Positions 35,485 through 47,459 of a stretch of DNA of 64,000 nt are shown here, one piece after another. The stretch comes from Erythroxylum novogranatense. Taxonomy: Eukaryota > Streptophyta > Magnoliopsida > Malpighiales > Erythroxylaceae. A model generated the notes under the pieces. The model worked only from the letters and a program-made list of their open reading frames with translations. It ran no database searches and was not told the origin of the DNA. Numbering within the stretch: the first letter of the stretch is position 1; each line of letters starts with the position of its first letter. The position numbers were made by a program, and so were the translations under genes. The stretch covers positions 30,136,214 to 30,200,213 of the forward strand of contig CM057228.1 of NCBI GenBank assembly GCA_029891385.1, in the 5' to 3' direction.

Positions 35485-37270
35485 GTCCTTCTCCTCCTTC
35501 GCCTCTGAAAGTTCAGCTCTTAAAGTATTAATTTGCTCAAGCAGACCATGAACCTCCCGGTCCACTGTTTGGTTTACTTCATCAAGCTGATCGAGACGTT
35601 GATGCATCGCAGAGGCGAATGCCAGATCCTTGACACAGCCGTGGACGAGACTAGCCATCAGCTCTTTATTGTTCAACGTATCCAAAAACTTCTCGTTCGC
35701 AGGAGGAACAACCTTCTGGGCAATGTGCAGAGCCACATTAATATCCCTAATAGATGTAGTCTTATAAAGACTGATCGTGGACACCCACTTTCCACCGCTG
35801 GAGGCTCGCTCTTTCCCCTTGCCATTATCTAATCGAGGCGCTTACTTTTCCCCCTCTCCTCTGTCCAGTTTATAGGACGATCGATCAGCACTCCGAGCAG
35901 TCTTCTTTCGTTTGAGCGGAGGCTCCATCTCTTCCTTCGAATCCGCTCGGTCCACACTCATCGGTTGGACCGGCAACAACGCTGACACGCCAGGTCAGTC
36001 CTCAGCGGACGGAAGGGCCAGTAATGTCGAAGACTGGTCCAACACCGTTGGCTGAGCGACGTCTCCGTTGGCCTCTGCCTCCTTCCTTTGCTTCTTCACC
36101 TTCGAAGAAGATCTAGGTCCTTTGGGTTGCCTTTTGGATTTGGGGAGACTTGAAGACCCGACGAAATCCTTGACCTTCACCATGGCTGCACAATTATAGA
36201 AGCAGGTTAGAAATCAAAACTAATACTTGTGAATACAGTAGATAGATAAACTATGAGGAGTTAACCAAGAGGAGCAGTTTCCTCTTCTAGCCCTCTAATT
36301 CGAGGAGGGGGATCAATTAAAAAGGCATCGGCTGATGCCCCTCCACGATACCCCAGAACGAGACGGTCAAAAGAATACCGACCGAGCACCTTGATCCGAT
36401 CGATCACTTCCCATTCCTCCCTAGAAAGGTGTAGATCGGCAATATCATTCCACTGCTCGGTCAGGGGATACCTTTACGGCCGGATTCAAAGGTGGAACAT
36501 GAGGGCCTCACAAAGAAGTACTTCGTCTTCCACGATTTGATTGATCCTGCTGTTCCAGCAGGACGATACCTCGCATCCTTATACTGGAGATGAGGGATCC
36601 CAGCCCCAATGCTTGAGCTCTGATTCATTCTCAAAAAATGACGCAAGACATCGACTGATAGTGGACACCCGAAATAATGGCACAGTAAAACCAGACCGTT
36701 GATGAACCTCCAATCATTTGGGGGAACCTGGCTCGACCCTAATTGGAAGGCGCGCCATACCTCATCGATGATCGGGAAGTATGAAAGCTTCATACCACCG
36801 ATCGAGAAAAAGCTGTCACAAACAGCGAAGTAGCCGCCCCCACCACTATGAATCCTTTCGCTCTTACCAGCCAGCCTAGGTCCCCAAGACGAAGGGATAT
36901 TATTCTTAATAATCGACCGATTCAACTCCCTTTCGGTTATCATCGAAGGGTCGCTCGGTGACTTTTCAACAATTTGCCCATCCTTCCGAGCACTCACTCC
37001 GATTTCCTCATTCCCCCTTGACTCCGACGCTTCATTTCTGTCGGCTTTCGGCACCTCCATCGTTTCTGCCGCTATCTCCAGTGACCTAACAACTTGTAAA
37101 GCTCCCTCAACGGCCAGTTCCTGATGGAGCTCCCTCAGAACCGTACTTACTTCCCCGCTAAGACTCGGGGATGCCTGTGGTAAAGGTTGTCGAGGAGGCG
37201 ACGAAGAAGGAGAAATGGAGCTAGTTTCGTTCCTAAGCCTAAGTTCGTCTCTAGGGCTAGTCGACGACAT
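35485..37270 (-). pseudogene. Tat antisense ORF, N-terminal and middle part
   Basis: Start Met is at 37270, giving an acidic Ser/Pro-rich N-terminus, then a conserved-looking region (SYFPIIDEVWRAFQLGSSQ, NDWRFINGLVLLCHYFGCPLSVDVLRHFL) resembling the plant 'putative gypsy type transposon' domain. One frameshift near 36475 joins to LTEQWNDIADLHLSREEWEVIDR and then, across an 80-bp intron, to MVKVKDFVGSSS and a basic region (KSKRQPKGPRSSSKVKKQRKEAE). After an in-frame TGA at 35995 the frame runs on to 35840 and a donor-like GTAAGC, then a coiled-coil part reaches the TEK3 junction and continues at 15152. Function of this family is unknown. Confidence 0.75.
36186..36265 (-). other. Candidate intron in the Tat antisense ORF
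   Basis: On the minus strand, CTCTTG|GTTAACTCC opens and TAATTGTGCAG|CCATGG closes an 80-bp AT-rich segment. Removing it joins CTT G to CC ATG in frame, linking GLEEETAPL to MVKVKDF. Boundaries fit the GT-AG rule, the length is normal for plants, and the continuous frame on both sides supports it. Confidence 0.65.
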
Positions 37271-37461
37271 GGTTACTGAAAATCAAACTCACAAAACAAG
37301 GAAAGAAAGAAGGACATACCTAGTTAGAGACTGGAATTGGGGATTTGGATGAAGGTGAAAAAGGAAATTTCGATGACTGCGAACAAAGAGATGAAGAAGA
37401 GAGGAAGTAAAGATTGAAGAATCGAACACGTAGAAAGTGAAGGAGTGTGTCAATTCTGAAC

Positions 37462-37469
37462 ATTTATAA
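37462..37469 (-). promoter_or_regulatory. Candidate TATA box for the antisense ORF
   Basis: TTATAAAT on the minus strand lies about 190 bases before the Met at 37270, placing a start of transcription near 37430. The 37271-37681 interval holds no other coding sequence. A separate promoter for the antisense gene is inferred from position and motif only. Confidence 0.35.
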
Positions 37470-37681
37470 CAAGACACTGAGCGGGCGTACTGATAGAGCT
37501 TGGATGCGCGGCAAAATCTGAGCCATGCAAATTAGGGTTATTAGTTACCCATAACGGCGCAACAGTTGAAAGGACGTATCTGACAGTTGTACAACGGTTA
37601 CAAAGACGTTTCGTTTTAAATTAAAAAAAAAAACCTGTCAGAGGACACACGTCATTAGTAATGATTAAATCAAAGGCCTTC

Positions 37682-37825
37682 CTGCACTAAGCATTGATGT
37701 CCGACCGATTGAGCTTATCACGAGCTGTCATGCACTAAGCATTGATGTCCTATCGATCGAGCCTATCACGAGCTGTCATGCACTAAGCATTGATGTCTGA
37801 CCGATCGGGCCTATCATGAGTTGTC
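37682..37825 (+). repeat. 48-bp tandem repeat, three copies
   Basis: GCACTAAGCATTGATGTC starts at 37684, 37732 and 37780, an exact 48-bp period. Units also share CGAGCTGTCAT and a GACCGAT(C/T)G core. It lies between the antisense ORF and the PPT of the Tat element. Confidence 0.9.
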
Positions 37826-37884
37826 CTACAGACAAGTTACACGATCCTTATGTACTCCTTTGACCCTTCTCCTTGGTCAGACTC

Positions 37885-37898
37885 GAGGAGTAGGGGGG
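37885..37898 (+). other. Polypurine tract of the Tat element
   Basis: GAGGAGTAGGGGGG lies four bases before the probable 3' LTR start. A GGGGGG-type tract here is usual in Tat elements and matches the plus orientation of pol. Confidence 0.65.
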
Positions 37899-37902
37899 CT
37901 TA

Positions 37903-38237
37903 TGGTTGGGTCGGTCGTGCTAGGCCCAAGCTCAGACTCAAAACGACGCATGGGCCGATCAGCCCATCTCTTGAGGATTGACCTAATTCCTATAGGTATT
38001 AGCCATATAAATTCATTACCTCATCATGAAAAAGGTACGAAATTTCAAGAACCCTATTTTCTTTATTTCACTAGCCACCAAAACTCTCCCAAGAGACTGA
38101 CTTGATCGTCGAAGGGGCCTACCGGAAGTCAACCCCCGGTGTGCCTTTATTGTTTTGCAGATATCTTTGACCACGAATCAGCCAATTTCATAGATCCAAG
38201 CAGCAGTGCCCAGCCCCACCAAAATTCGACAGAACCA
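37903..38237 (+). mobile_element. Probable Tat 3' LTR, 335 bp
   Basis: The segment follows the PPT, starts TGGTTGGGTCGG and ends GAACCA, giving a TGGTT/AACCA terminal inverted repeat. It contains TGTGCCTTTATTGTTTTGCAG, similar to the 3' part of short Tat LTRs. The partner LTR lies outside the window, so length and right border are provisional. Confidence 0.45.
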
Positions 38238-38884
38238 AAAGATACTGTTGGTTTTGACCTGCTCCTTTGGGCCTTCGGGTAGAAGAAAGGGAGCAGCTGG
38301 TATTTAATTGTAAGCTTCAGTCAGACTCTCAAACCAAAACTCTAAAATCAAAATCATGCAAAGAGTTTAAAAAGGGAAGTGGGGATTTTAGGCGGAGTAT
38401 GCATTAAACATAAGATAAGTAAATCTAATAACGTCCTACAATTTTCATTGAGATGTCGTTTTGTGCATGTAAGAGTTGAGTATGCTAGAACTTGATCTAA
38501 AATTTGAATTTTAAAAAATATCTTTAATTTAATTTAATTTTATTAAATTAAAATTATTTGAAATTAAATAAGATGGACTCAATCTATTTTCTTGTCTCTG
38601 CCTTCATCCCTTCTCAAAATCAACTCATTAAGCATTAGACACGTGTCTTCCTTAAATTGGGTAATACTTTCTTTAATTTTCACTTTGTGCTAGGTCACAA
38701 GCGTATTGACAAAAGAGGCCGAATGGCTACACGGAATCGCGGGCCTGTGTCTCATGTCTCTTTCTTTATCTAGACTTCTTAGGTAGTCCAGAGACTCGTG
38801 CCTCTTCTTCAGTCCAATAATTGCATTATAGTCTCCAACGTCCTCAATCTTGATTTGGTCACATAACAGTAAACATGTGTAGGC
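38238..38884 (+). other. Unassigned DNA between Tat element and LINE
   Basis: No coding frame or repeat is convincing. There is a perfect 10-bp palindrome GACACGTGTC at 38638-38647 (G-box/ABRE-like core CACGTG) and an AT-rich inverted stretch near 38520-38565. It may be original genomic sequence or the flank of an older element. The ORF at 38690-38905 shows no recognisable domain. Confidence 0.5.
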
Positions 38885-39083
38885 AAAAGGCACCCTATTT
38901 AACAAAAATATTAGCTGCCTGTAGCTTTTATGCTCTCAACTGCTACAGTAACTTGCTACAGTAACTTGTCGGATACAGTAATTTTGCCATATTTCCCGCA
39001 CTATCAACTCTCCCTTTCTGGGTTTGTTTAGGCACTGCTACAGGCCCTAGGGCCGTTCCGACCATTGCTCCATACCTTCTTCC

Positions 39084-40855
39084 ATGGCTTCTACCACCCA
39101 CGCATCCAAAAGGTCAGAATGCGTGAGCAGGAGGACGACCCTCCTCCTGCTTCTCAACCAGTACAATCAGCTCCACCCAGCTTATAAGGTCATTGCTTTT
39201 GGTAGCTCCACCCAGCTCAATCCGGGTCTGGATCTCCCCTGGCCTGAAGACCCGTCTATCGAACTGGAGGAGGGCGACATCACATTGGTTCAGGGCCCCG
39301 CAAGATTCAGTCTTGATCTGTCTTCCACGTTCCGCACCAAATTAGATGACGTCTGGGCTCAAGAAATTGTTATCAAGCTACTGGGTCGCCGAATGGGTTT
39401 CCAATTGCTCCGGGATCGTCTACTGCGAATGTGGCATCCGACGGGCTCCTTAAAGATTATTGACTTGGAGAATGACTTCTATCTGGTCAATTTCAAAGAG
39501 GTTAGGGATTACATCCATACTTTAACGCAAGGGCCGTGGATAATCGCCAGGCATGTGTTCTCAGTCCAACCTTGGTCCCCGAATTTTTGTCCCTCCTCCG
39601 GATGCGTTACACACGTTATGGCCTGGGTCCGATTTCTTGGTATTTCAATAGCCCGCTACCATCCTTCAATACTCACTGCTCTCGGTAATTTGGTGGGGAA
39701 AACTGTCAAGATCGACGAAACCACCCAGCAAACCTGCAGGGGACGTTTCGCCCGAGTAACGGTCACTTTAGACCTCAGTGCCCCCCTCTGTTCGATCGTG
39801 GAACTCGATGGAGAACCGATTTAGGTCGTATAAGGGTCTCCCTCAGATCTGTCTCCACTGTGGACGGGTCGGGCACGGTCAGGATGTTTGTCCCTTACGA
39901 CCCGCGCCTCTACCTGGTTCAGACCCGCCTCTTGAGGCCTCCAACCCAAATGACTCCGGCCTTCCTCGAAGTGCGACAACCCCTTGTCCCCCTCCATCCT
40001 CTGAGTTTGGCCCCTGGATGCAGGTGGCTCATCGGAATCGCAGACCTCCACCCCCCAAAGCCGGGACAAGTCTTGCTAACGCCACCCCAACAGCGGCTGA
40101 TGGATCCCGCTTTGCGGCCCTAGGCCTCCCGGAGTCGTGCGACGGTCTAACGACTCTCCCCACAATGGTCGCCTCGCCTAGGCCTCCAGGATGTCACGTC
40201 TCGTCTAGCTCTGCATCTCGCCCTAGGAAGTCCCTCTCTCACCTGTCCCTCTCTCACAACTACGCTTCTGAGGCGTCAGAACGCAAATGTTCTTGGAAGA
40301 CCTTCAGCGTCTAAGGGGATGACGTCGTCTCCAGGTCTAATGGGCCTTCCAGCGGGCTCCTCCTCCTTAGGCCCAGCAACTCCTCTTCTGGCCACGAGTT
40401 TGGGCCCCCCTATATCCCCCAGCCCAGTCCCAGCACCACCCCTAGCAGCCCCCCCTTTGTTGGACTCAACCCCTACTGGCCCGACCCCCCCGCAGTCGGG
40501 GCCATTGGACCCCCCAGGCTCCAACCATATTTCGGGCCACGTAGTGATCTCATTACCATCGCATGAGGCCCTAGTCTCCCCAGACTCGACCTTCCCCTTG
40601 CCCTCCTTAGTGGGCCTTAGCCTTGGACCGCAGGCTGGGGTCCACTCGGACCCACCCGGGCCCATGGACACGTCCTCACCTTCCCCCATCCCCGAGGAGT
40701 CGCCCCCTCGGGCCCCCGACCTAGCTCCTGTTTCTCGGAGCGCTGGGGACGGGCCCTACCCTACTGATTCTACAATGGAGGATAGTATTCCGTTCCCCGC
40801 AATTTCGTCTAGTCCCGAAATGATGGGCCGAAGACTGGTCACTGCACGAAGTTAG
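39084..40855 (+). pseudogene. LINE ORF1 (gag-like, DUF4283 plus CCHC)
   Basis: From the Met at 39084, a DUF4283-type segment (KLLGRRMGFQLLRDRLLRMW, FYLVNFKEVRDYIHTLTQGPW) occupies roughly residues 95-190. A frameshift around 39825 leads to a CCHC zinc knuckle (CLHCGRVGHGQDVC) and a long Pro/Ser-rich region, and a second frameshift near 40315 leads to the stop at 40853-40855. Joined length would be about 590 residues, typical for plant L1 ORF1. The protein binds element RNA. GC content and proline codons in the C-terminal half differ from the AT-rich surroundings. The minus-strand ORFs here are shadows. Confidence 0.85.
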
Positions 40856-40880
40856 TTCCCTTTCCGTTTGCGAAAATAAG

Positions 40881-43647
40881 TATGATGATTTTTATCTGAA
40901 TCGCTGCGGGCCGGAGGTCGGACCTTCAAGCCCATTCTGAAAAACTACATTAGGATCCATAGGCCCCGATCGTTGGTCTTAGTTGAGCCTCGGATTAGTG
41001 GCGATCGAGCTCAGCGAGTCATTCGGTCTCTGGGTTTTCGCCATTCTTTTCGCATTAAGGCTACGGGATTTTCTGGAGGCATTTGGCTTCTGTGGCAGGA
41101 GGATCTCACCGTTTGTATTCGCCTCGCTCACTGCCAATTCATTCATGCTCGGGTCCACTGGGATCAGCAGTTATTTGAATTTACTGCCATTTACGCGAGC
41201 CCTAATCCCTCGCTCCAGAAACATCTTTGGACGTACCTTGCGACTCTTGCTCCGCATATCACTATTCCTTGGCTTATCGACGGGGACTTCAACGCTAAGT
41301 TCGAAAGTGCCGATAGACGAGGGGGTTCGAGTTCCTGTACTTGCATAAGTACCCTATTTCGGGATTGCATGTGTCATTGCCAACTTCAGGATCTGGGCTT
41401 TTCTGGACCGCGCTTTACATGGAAGTGGGGACAACTCTAGGAACGCTTAGATCAGGCTTTTGGCTCTCCGGCATGGCTCGTTGCATATCTGACTACTAGG
41501 GTGCGACACCTGCCTTTTCTCAAATCGGATCATCGTCCTCTCCTTATTCGGTTCCTCATTCCTATTCCTTCCAACCCTTCGCGCCGCCCTTTCCGGTTTC
41601 AATCGGCATGGCTCGCACACGAGTCGTTCACCTGGGTCGTCGCTGACAACTGGCATCCTAACTCCTCGGATTTCAGTGGGGCGTTCCAACATTTCTCGGA
41701 TTCGCTCCGCCTTTGGAATACCATGGAGTTTGGCAACATCTTCAATCAGAAGAAACGCCTTATGGCTCGACTTGAGGGCCTTCAGAAGCATGTGGAGGAT
41801 ACTGAATCCTCCCTTCTTGAGCTCGAGCTTTACTTAAGAAGAGAATTGGAATACGTTCTTTATCAGGAAGAGTTCTACCGCACCGAAGTCTTGAGTCGCT
41901 GGCTTGATCGTATGCATCAAACACTCAGTACTACCATGCTCTCACTAGGACTCGACGTCGTCAAACTCACATCCTTGCGCTTCCCGATGGTCTTGGTAAT
42001 GAAGTTACCGACCGACGAGTCCGCATAGATGGCCCAAATATTTACAGAATTATATTGCTCCGTTGGGCGGACTCTTCCGGGTTTCTTCAGTATTATTTTC
42101 TCCCCTCGTCGAATATGACGAAGGACCTTACCCATCCTCTCAGACCTGATGAAATCAAGGAAGCGCTCTTTTCCATGAACCCTAACAAAGCCCCCGACGT
42201 GGATGGTTTCACAACTCTGTTCTATCAATCTCAGTGGGATACGGTCGGCCCCTCCCTGACCCACTTTCTTCAACGGATATTTCGGCATGAGGTGTGGGAG
42301 TCAGCTCTTAACAGTACCATCATTGTCCTTATCCCGAAGAACCCCTCCCCCACGTCCATCTCCCAGTTCCGCCCCATAGCGCTCTGCAATGTGCTCTATA
42401 AAGCTCTTTCCAAGGTCCTGGCTAATCGCCTCAAGCCTTTTCTAGAGACGCTGGCCAGTCCGACCCAGTGTAGTTTTGTGCCGGGCCGATAGATTACGGA
42501 CAACATCATCATCACACAGGAAGTGATTCACTCTATGCAACGTACAACTGGTAGGAGGGGGACGATGGCCATCAAAGTGGATCTCGACAAGGCGTATGAC
42601 CGCCTCGAGTGGGATTTTATACAGGCCACCCTTCTTGACATTGGACTTTCAATCTCGTTGATTTCGCTTATCATGAAATGTCTCGCTACGGTGTCCTTTC
42701 AAGTGAATTGGTATGGCGAGCTGAGCGAGGAGTTTCGACCTTCGCGTGGGCTGCGTCAAGGCGACCCTCTTTCCCCATATCTGTTTGTTTTGTGCATGGA
42801 ACGCCTCATCCAAGCTATATCTTATGCGGTGGCCACCGGTCGTTGGACTCCTATTTTTTTGAGTCGGCACGGGCCTCCCCTCTCCCACTTATTCTTTGCT
42901 GACGATCTCATTCTCTTCGCCGAGGCGTCTATAGAACAATTTCAGGTGCTTCGTGAAGTCTTAGACTTGTTCTGAGCCGTTTCGGGACAATGTGTTAGCC
43001 AAGCCAAATCCCGCTGTTGTTTCTCCAAAAATGTCCCATCCCAGTCCGCTCGGGCCTTGAGTCGGGCTCTCCGTTGCCCTCAAACTGTCGACCTCGGCCG
43101 TTACTTGGGGGTTCCCCTCCTCCACCAGCGGGTAGGGAGACATACCTATCAGCGCATCCTGGATGCGGTCCATCACCGTCTGTCAGGGTGGGCTCCTTCT
43201 ACGCTCTCTTTCGCTGGTCGGGTCACTTTGGTTCAATCGGTCCTTTCGACTATTCCGAGTTACATGATGCAGACAGTCCGGTTACCTCGGGGGCTGTGTG
43301 ATGCATTGGAGCACACTCTGCATCAATTTTTGTGGGGCTCGCGGCAGGATCGCAGGCCGATACTTCTGGTCAGCTGGGATGAGGTTTGTCTGCCCAAACA
43401 TCTCGGGGGTTTGGGCATACGACGGATCAGAGATATGAATGATGCTTTCTTGGCCAAACTTAGTTGGGCCATGATCAATAACCCCACAGCCTTAGGGGTT
43501 CAGGTGCTTGCTAGTAAATATGCTTTTGACGCTCACTGCATTCTTTCCTCCCTTCCTCCCGTCTGGGGATCGATGGTTTGGCGGAGCATCCGAGCGACTT
43601 GGCACGTATTGCTTCGGGGAATACAATGGCGTATTGGTGATGGCCTG
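40881..43647 (+). pseudogene. LINE ORF2, endonuclease and reverse transcriptase
   Basis: The endonuclease (40973-41600) shows IWLLWQED, IYASPNP, WLIDGDFNAK (catalytic GDFN) and SDHRPLL (catalytic His). The reverse transcriptase shows MNPNKAPDVDGF, SQFRPIALCNV, KVDLDKAYDRLEWDF, GLRQGDPLSPYLFVL and the active-site FFADDLILFAEA near 42893-42930. Stops at 41438 (TAG), 42490 (TAG) and 42973 (TGA) and a frameshift near 42030 break it. It likely begins at the Met near 40881, but the first 30 codons are also damaged. The frame stops at the copia insertion and resumes at 53266. Confidence 0.9.
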
Positions 43648-45737
43648 TGTAGGAAAATCCCGGGGTGTCCATCACATGGACATAGTGTGGAAAACAAAAC
43701 TTTTTGTTCGGGAAGTTCCTTGCCAGATCCATGTAAGTATAATCACCTAACCATAACTACCAAAGGAGACCGTCTCTAATGGTATCTACGCAGAGGTTTG
43801 AAACCTAACCGGACAAACCCTTTGACCCGGAATAGCTAGACTAAAGAAAAGACTGCTAGATCTCACCTTAGCCTTGGAGAGCAAGTGATTAAACCTTGGT
43901 GAAGCACTTTGGAGACGAGAAGAGAGTGAAGAAAGCCTTGAAAATCCAAATTTTCTTTAAACTTCCATGTAAGTTTCGCCATCATCTCTTCACCACGACT
44001 CCAGCAGAGCTTCCTCATGCCTTCTATATATGTTTTAACTAATTAAAAGAACATATAAAAGCTTGGTAAGGAGAGCCCCACGTGGGAGGGCTATTAGCCA
44101 TTAAAAGTCAAGTTAATGATGTAACTTTGACTTTTCAAACTAATCTTCTCCTTTGCTTTCCTCCACCGACCACACTAGCTTCCTTAACTCTTAAGGCTTG
44201 CTTTTATGCCTTTTATTCTAATTAAAAGGTCACTTAATGGCTTGGTAAAGGAAAGCCACGTGAGTGGCCTTAAATTGATTATCGATGAAGTTTGACTTTT
44301 CAAACTTCATCTCCTCCCTTCATCTAATGACATATGTCCACTCATATATTAATTAATTAATCTAATTAATTAATTGATATATATAGGTTGCTGAAGTGGT
44401 CCAATCACACCGAGGTCGGTCCTACCTACTGCCGCCCCTCCGTGAAAAAATCACCTAAACGGTTTTCAAGAATGTCGATGTCGCGATCTCATCGACATAT
44501 CCCAATCTCATCGGGATCCATTTAATCCTATTGCTTCCAAATATTGGATCACTATCCAAGACTATTTTACGATTTCGATCCACTCTTATGCTGTGACCCA
44601 TTAGGTTCCCTGCTATGTTGGCCACTTAGATTAACACTTAATCTAAGCAAGTCATGAGCGCGCCTAGCAACACATCATGACCCCGAATCGACCGAAAGTA
44701 ATTGGTTTGACTAATGAACCCGAGCTCATTAGGAACCAGACATTAACCTTTCTATGACAATTACCGTACAATTCGTCCTTTCACCATCCTATACCCCACT
44801 TGGTTATGAGTATGGTCCATGTGTCAACTCTCACTAGACTTTATCTAGCCCAGTGAAATCGGGTCTCGTCCGGACTCATTATCGCGAATGTCCATGAAGA
44901 CGCCTTCATGACATAATCACTCCTAGGCTTAGAGATTTCCAAGTAATGATCCGCATAAGAGGCTACGGGTATCTCTTCTGCTATTCCAGAAGTGGTGAAT
45001 CCTTTATTGGCTACTCAATTACCTTCGAATACCTCAAACTGTACCCAAGCACCACCTTATGAGAAACTTCTAGAAGGCAACAAGGAATAGAGTCAAAGCA
45101 CAGAATCAGTATCCAAGATATCCTTGAGTACCTCAAGTCTAAGGATACTTGCACCATTGCTATGATGAGATTATCACGACATTATAATAGAATACCCATG
45201 TGATGATCTCATGGCAGTCATCCAATGTACTTACTACCACTAGTAAGCATCCACATGTCAACTCTAAATATCTCATATTTACAGCTTCGAGATCCACCGC
45301 TGATCCAATCAAGGAATATGACATGTGCTAGTCTATCCGGATTAACGATGTCCAGTCTCGTTAATCCTATGACTAGGGATAATTTAGATACTGACATAAT
45401 TGCACATGATAGGAATCTCAATAGTATGATCACATCATAATTTCCTTCATGCTATGTCATATATCATGGACTTCATTAATTTGATTAAAGATCAACATCA
45501 ATTCATAACAAAATGAATATCAAATAAATGAAATATGCCTTGCTCTATTTATTCATAAAGTCTGTACAAGACTATGAACAAAACGTGCTAAAGGGGATTG
45601 CCTTTAGGGCACTACTCTAACAATCTAACGGTACTGGACATCCATAAGTCGACTTACATTGATGAACAAGGTGACTTATTAGTACCGATCAAGCATAAGT
45701 CGACTTACACATGGTACAAGTCGACTTACCACTTACA
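43648..45737 (-). mobile_element. COP1 3' LTR, 2090 bp
   Basis: It matches 51139-53260 along its length. It is 32 bp shorter, largely through lost bases at CCGG, CAG and G/C runs (for example 43800-43840 against 51290-51335). It holds a 40-bp AT-rich imperfect inverted repeat of TTAATTAATTAA words at 44347-44386 and three AAGTCGACTT-type palindromes at 45644-45730. Confidence 0.95.
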
Positions 45738-45749
45738 AATCTCCCACTT
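45738..45749 (-). other. Polypurine tract of COP1
   Basis: Minus-strand AAGTGGGAGATT directly precedes the TGTAAGTGG start of the 3' LTR, the usual copia tract. Confidence 0.9.
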
Positions 45750-45759
45750 GACCTAAAGC

Positions 45760-46360
45760 CAATCGCCTTGGTATCTAATACCATAAGCGAGTACATGAGA
45801 ATCAAAATTCTTCTGCGACAATGGCTTTGTCAACGAATCAGCAATATTATGCTCTGTGGGAATTCTCTCTATCAGGACATCACCTCGAGCAATGATCTCC
45901 CGAATCAGATGGTATCGGCGGAGTACGTATTTGGATCGTTGATGTGACCTTGGTTCTTTCGCTGCATAATAGCTCCATTGTTGTCACAATACAATCAGAT
46001 GGGCCCATCATACCGGGAACTACACCAAGTTCAAGAATGAACTTCGATCCAAATCGCTTCCTTTCTTCACGATCCGATGTCGCAATGTACTCTGCCGATC
46101 GTTGAATCACCGTCGTCTCTTGTTTGGAACTCTTCCAACCGACCGCTCCGCCATTCAATGTGAAAATGTAACTGATTGGGACTTGAGTCGCCCTTATCGA
46201 TTGAAAACCGCATCAGATGCTCGCCACTGGAGATTTCCATCTCCATATATCAAGAAAGCATCCTTAGTTCTTCGCAAGTATTTTAGATATTCTCGATACC
46301 ACCCAAAGGACCTTCACCAGATCCGATTGGTATCTCGCCGTAACACTTAGAGCAAATGAC
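45760..46360 (-). pseudogene. COP1 RNase H remnant
   Basis: The composite minus-strand reading includes LNGGAVGWKSSKQETT, AEYIATSD and FILELGVVPGM, which are the copia RNase H blocks with the second acidic residue. It continues toward the PPT through a degraded KHILRRYHLIRE-like segment. Several frameshifts are present between 45880 and 46350. Confidence 0.82.
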
Positions 46361-46400
46361 ACATCGGGTCTCGTATATAGCATAACATACATGATAGATC

Positions 46401-47150
46401 TTATCGCAGATGCATACGGATCATATTCATGCGCATCCTCTCATCCTGTGTCTTAGGACACATAGACTTCGAGAGTGTTATCCCATGAGACATGGGAAGA
46501 TACCCTCTCTTGGATTGCTCCATGCTAAACCTCTTTAGCATCTTGTCTATGTACGTTGACTGTGAAAGACCAAGCAACCTCTTCGATCTATCTCTATAAA
46601 TCTTTATTCCAAGGATGTAAGTTGCTTCTCCAAGGTCTTTCATGGAAAATTGTTTGACAACCAAATTTTCTTGATTGCAACATCGAGACATCGTTTCCTA
46701 GTAACAATATGTCATCTACATATAACACAAGGAATACGATTGCAGCTCCATTAACCTTCTTATACACACAATGTTCATCCGGATTTTATGAGAAACCAAA
46801 CTCTTTGATTGTCTCATCGAAACGGATATTCCAACTCCTGGATGCTTGCTTCAATCCATAAATGGATTTCTGAAGCTTGCATACCTTTTCGCCATCATAG
46901 GAAATGAAGCCCTCAGGTTGTGTCATATACACATCCTCAGTCAGATTTCCATTCAGGAAAGCTGTCTTCACATCCATTTGCCATATCTCATAATCATAAG
47001 GGGTGGCAATAGCTAGGAGTATCCTAATGGATTTAAGCATTGCTACTGGACTGAAGGTCTCGTCATAGTCAACTCCTTGTCTTTGACGAAAGCCTTTGGC
47101 CACAAGCCTTGCTTTATAGGTAATCACATTACCATCCATGTCGGTTTTTC
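46401..47150 (-). pseudogene. COP1 reverse transcriptase
   Basis: From 47139: YKARLVAKGFRQRQGVDYDETFSPVA, WQMDVKTAFLNGNL (catalytic Asp), QPEGFISYDGEKVCKLQKSIYGLKQASRSWN. After a break near 46786, LYVDDIL with the catalytic pair lies at about 46708-46725, followed by FSMKDLGEATYILGIKI and LSQSTYIDKMLKRFSME. These are the classical Ty1/copia blocks. At least two frame changes occur. Confidence 0.92.
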
Positions 47151-47459
47151 TTGAAACCCATTTGCACCCTATGGGTTTGATTCCTTCGGTGCATCAACCA
47201 AAGTCCATACTTGGTTTTCGTACATGGAATCCATTTGATTTCATGGCACGAAGCCATTTCTCGCACTCAACTCTTCGTAACCTCTTCATAGGTAGTAGGC
47301 TCATCATCCTCTATGAGCAATACATCATTCTGTTCACTCACGAGAAATCCATATCTCTGGGAACAGGCGTATCCTACTTGACCCACAATTTCGTGTGTAG
47401 TAGAAGGTTGAATCGTTACCTCATCCATATGAGTTACTGCTTTGAGTTCAGCAGATTGA

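Noticed and set aside
38638..38647. GACACGTGTC G-box as evidence for a host promoter
   Set aside because: One palindrome without a gene downstream; the nearest ORF is the LINE. Kept only as a note.
39821..40689. Minus-strand ORFs at 39821-40069 and 40276-40689
   Set aside because: Shadows of LINE ORF1, whose GC-rich Pro/Ser codons read as Gly/Arg/Trp-rich frames on the other strand.
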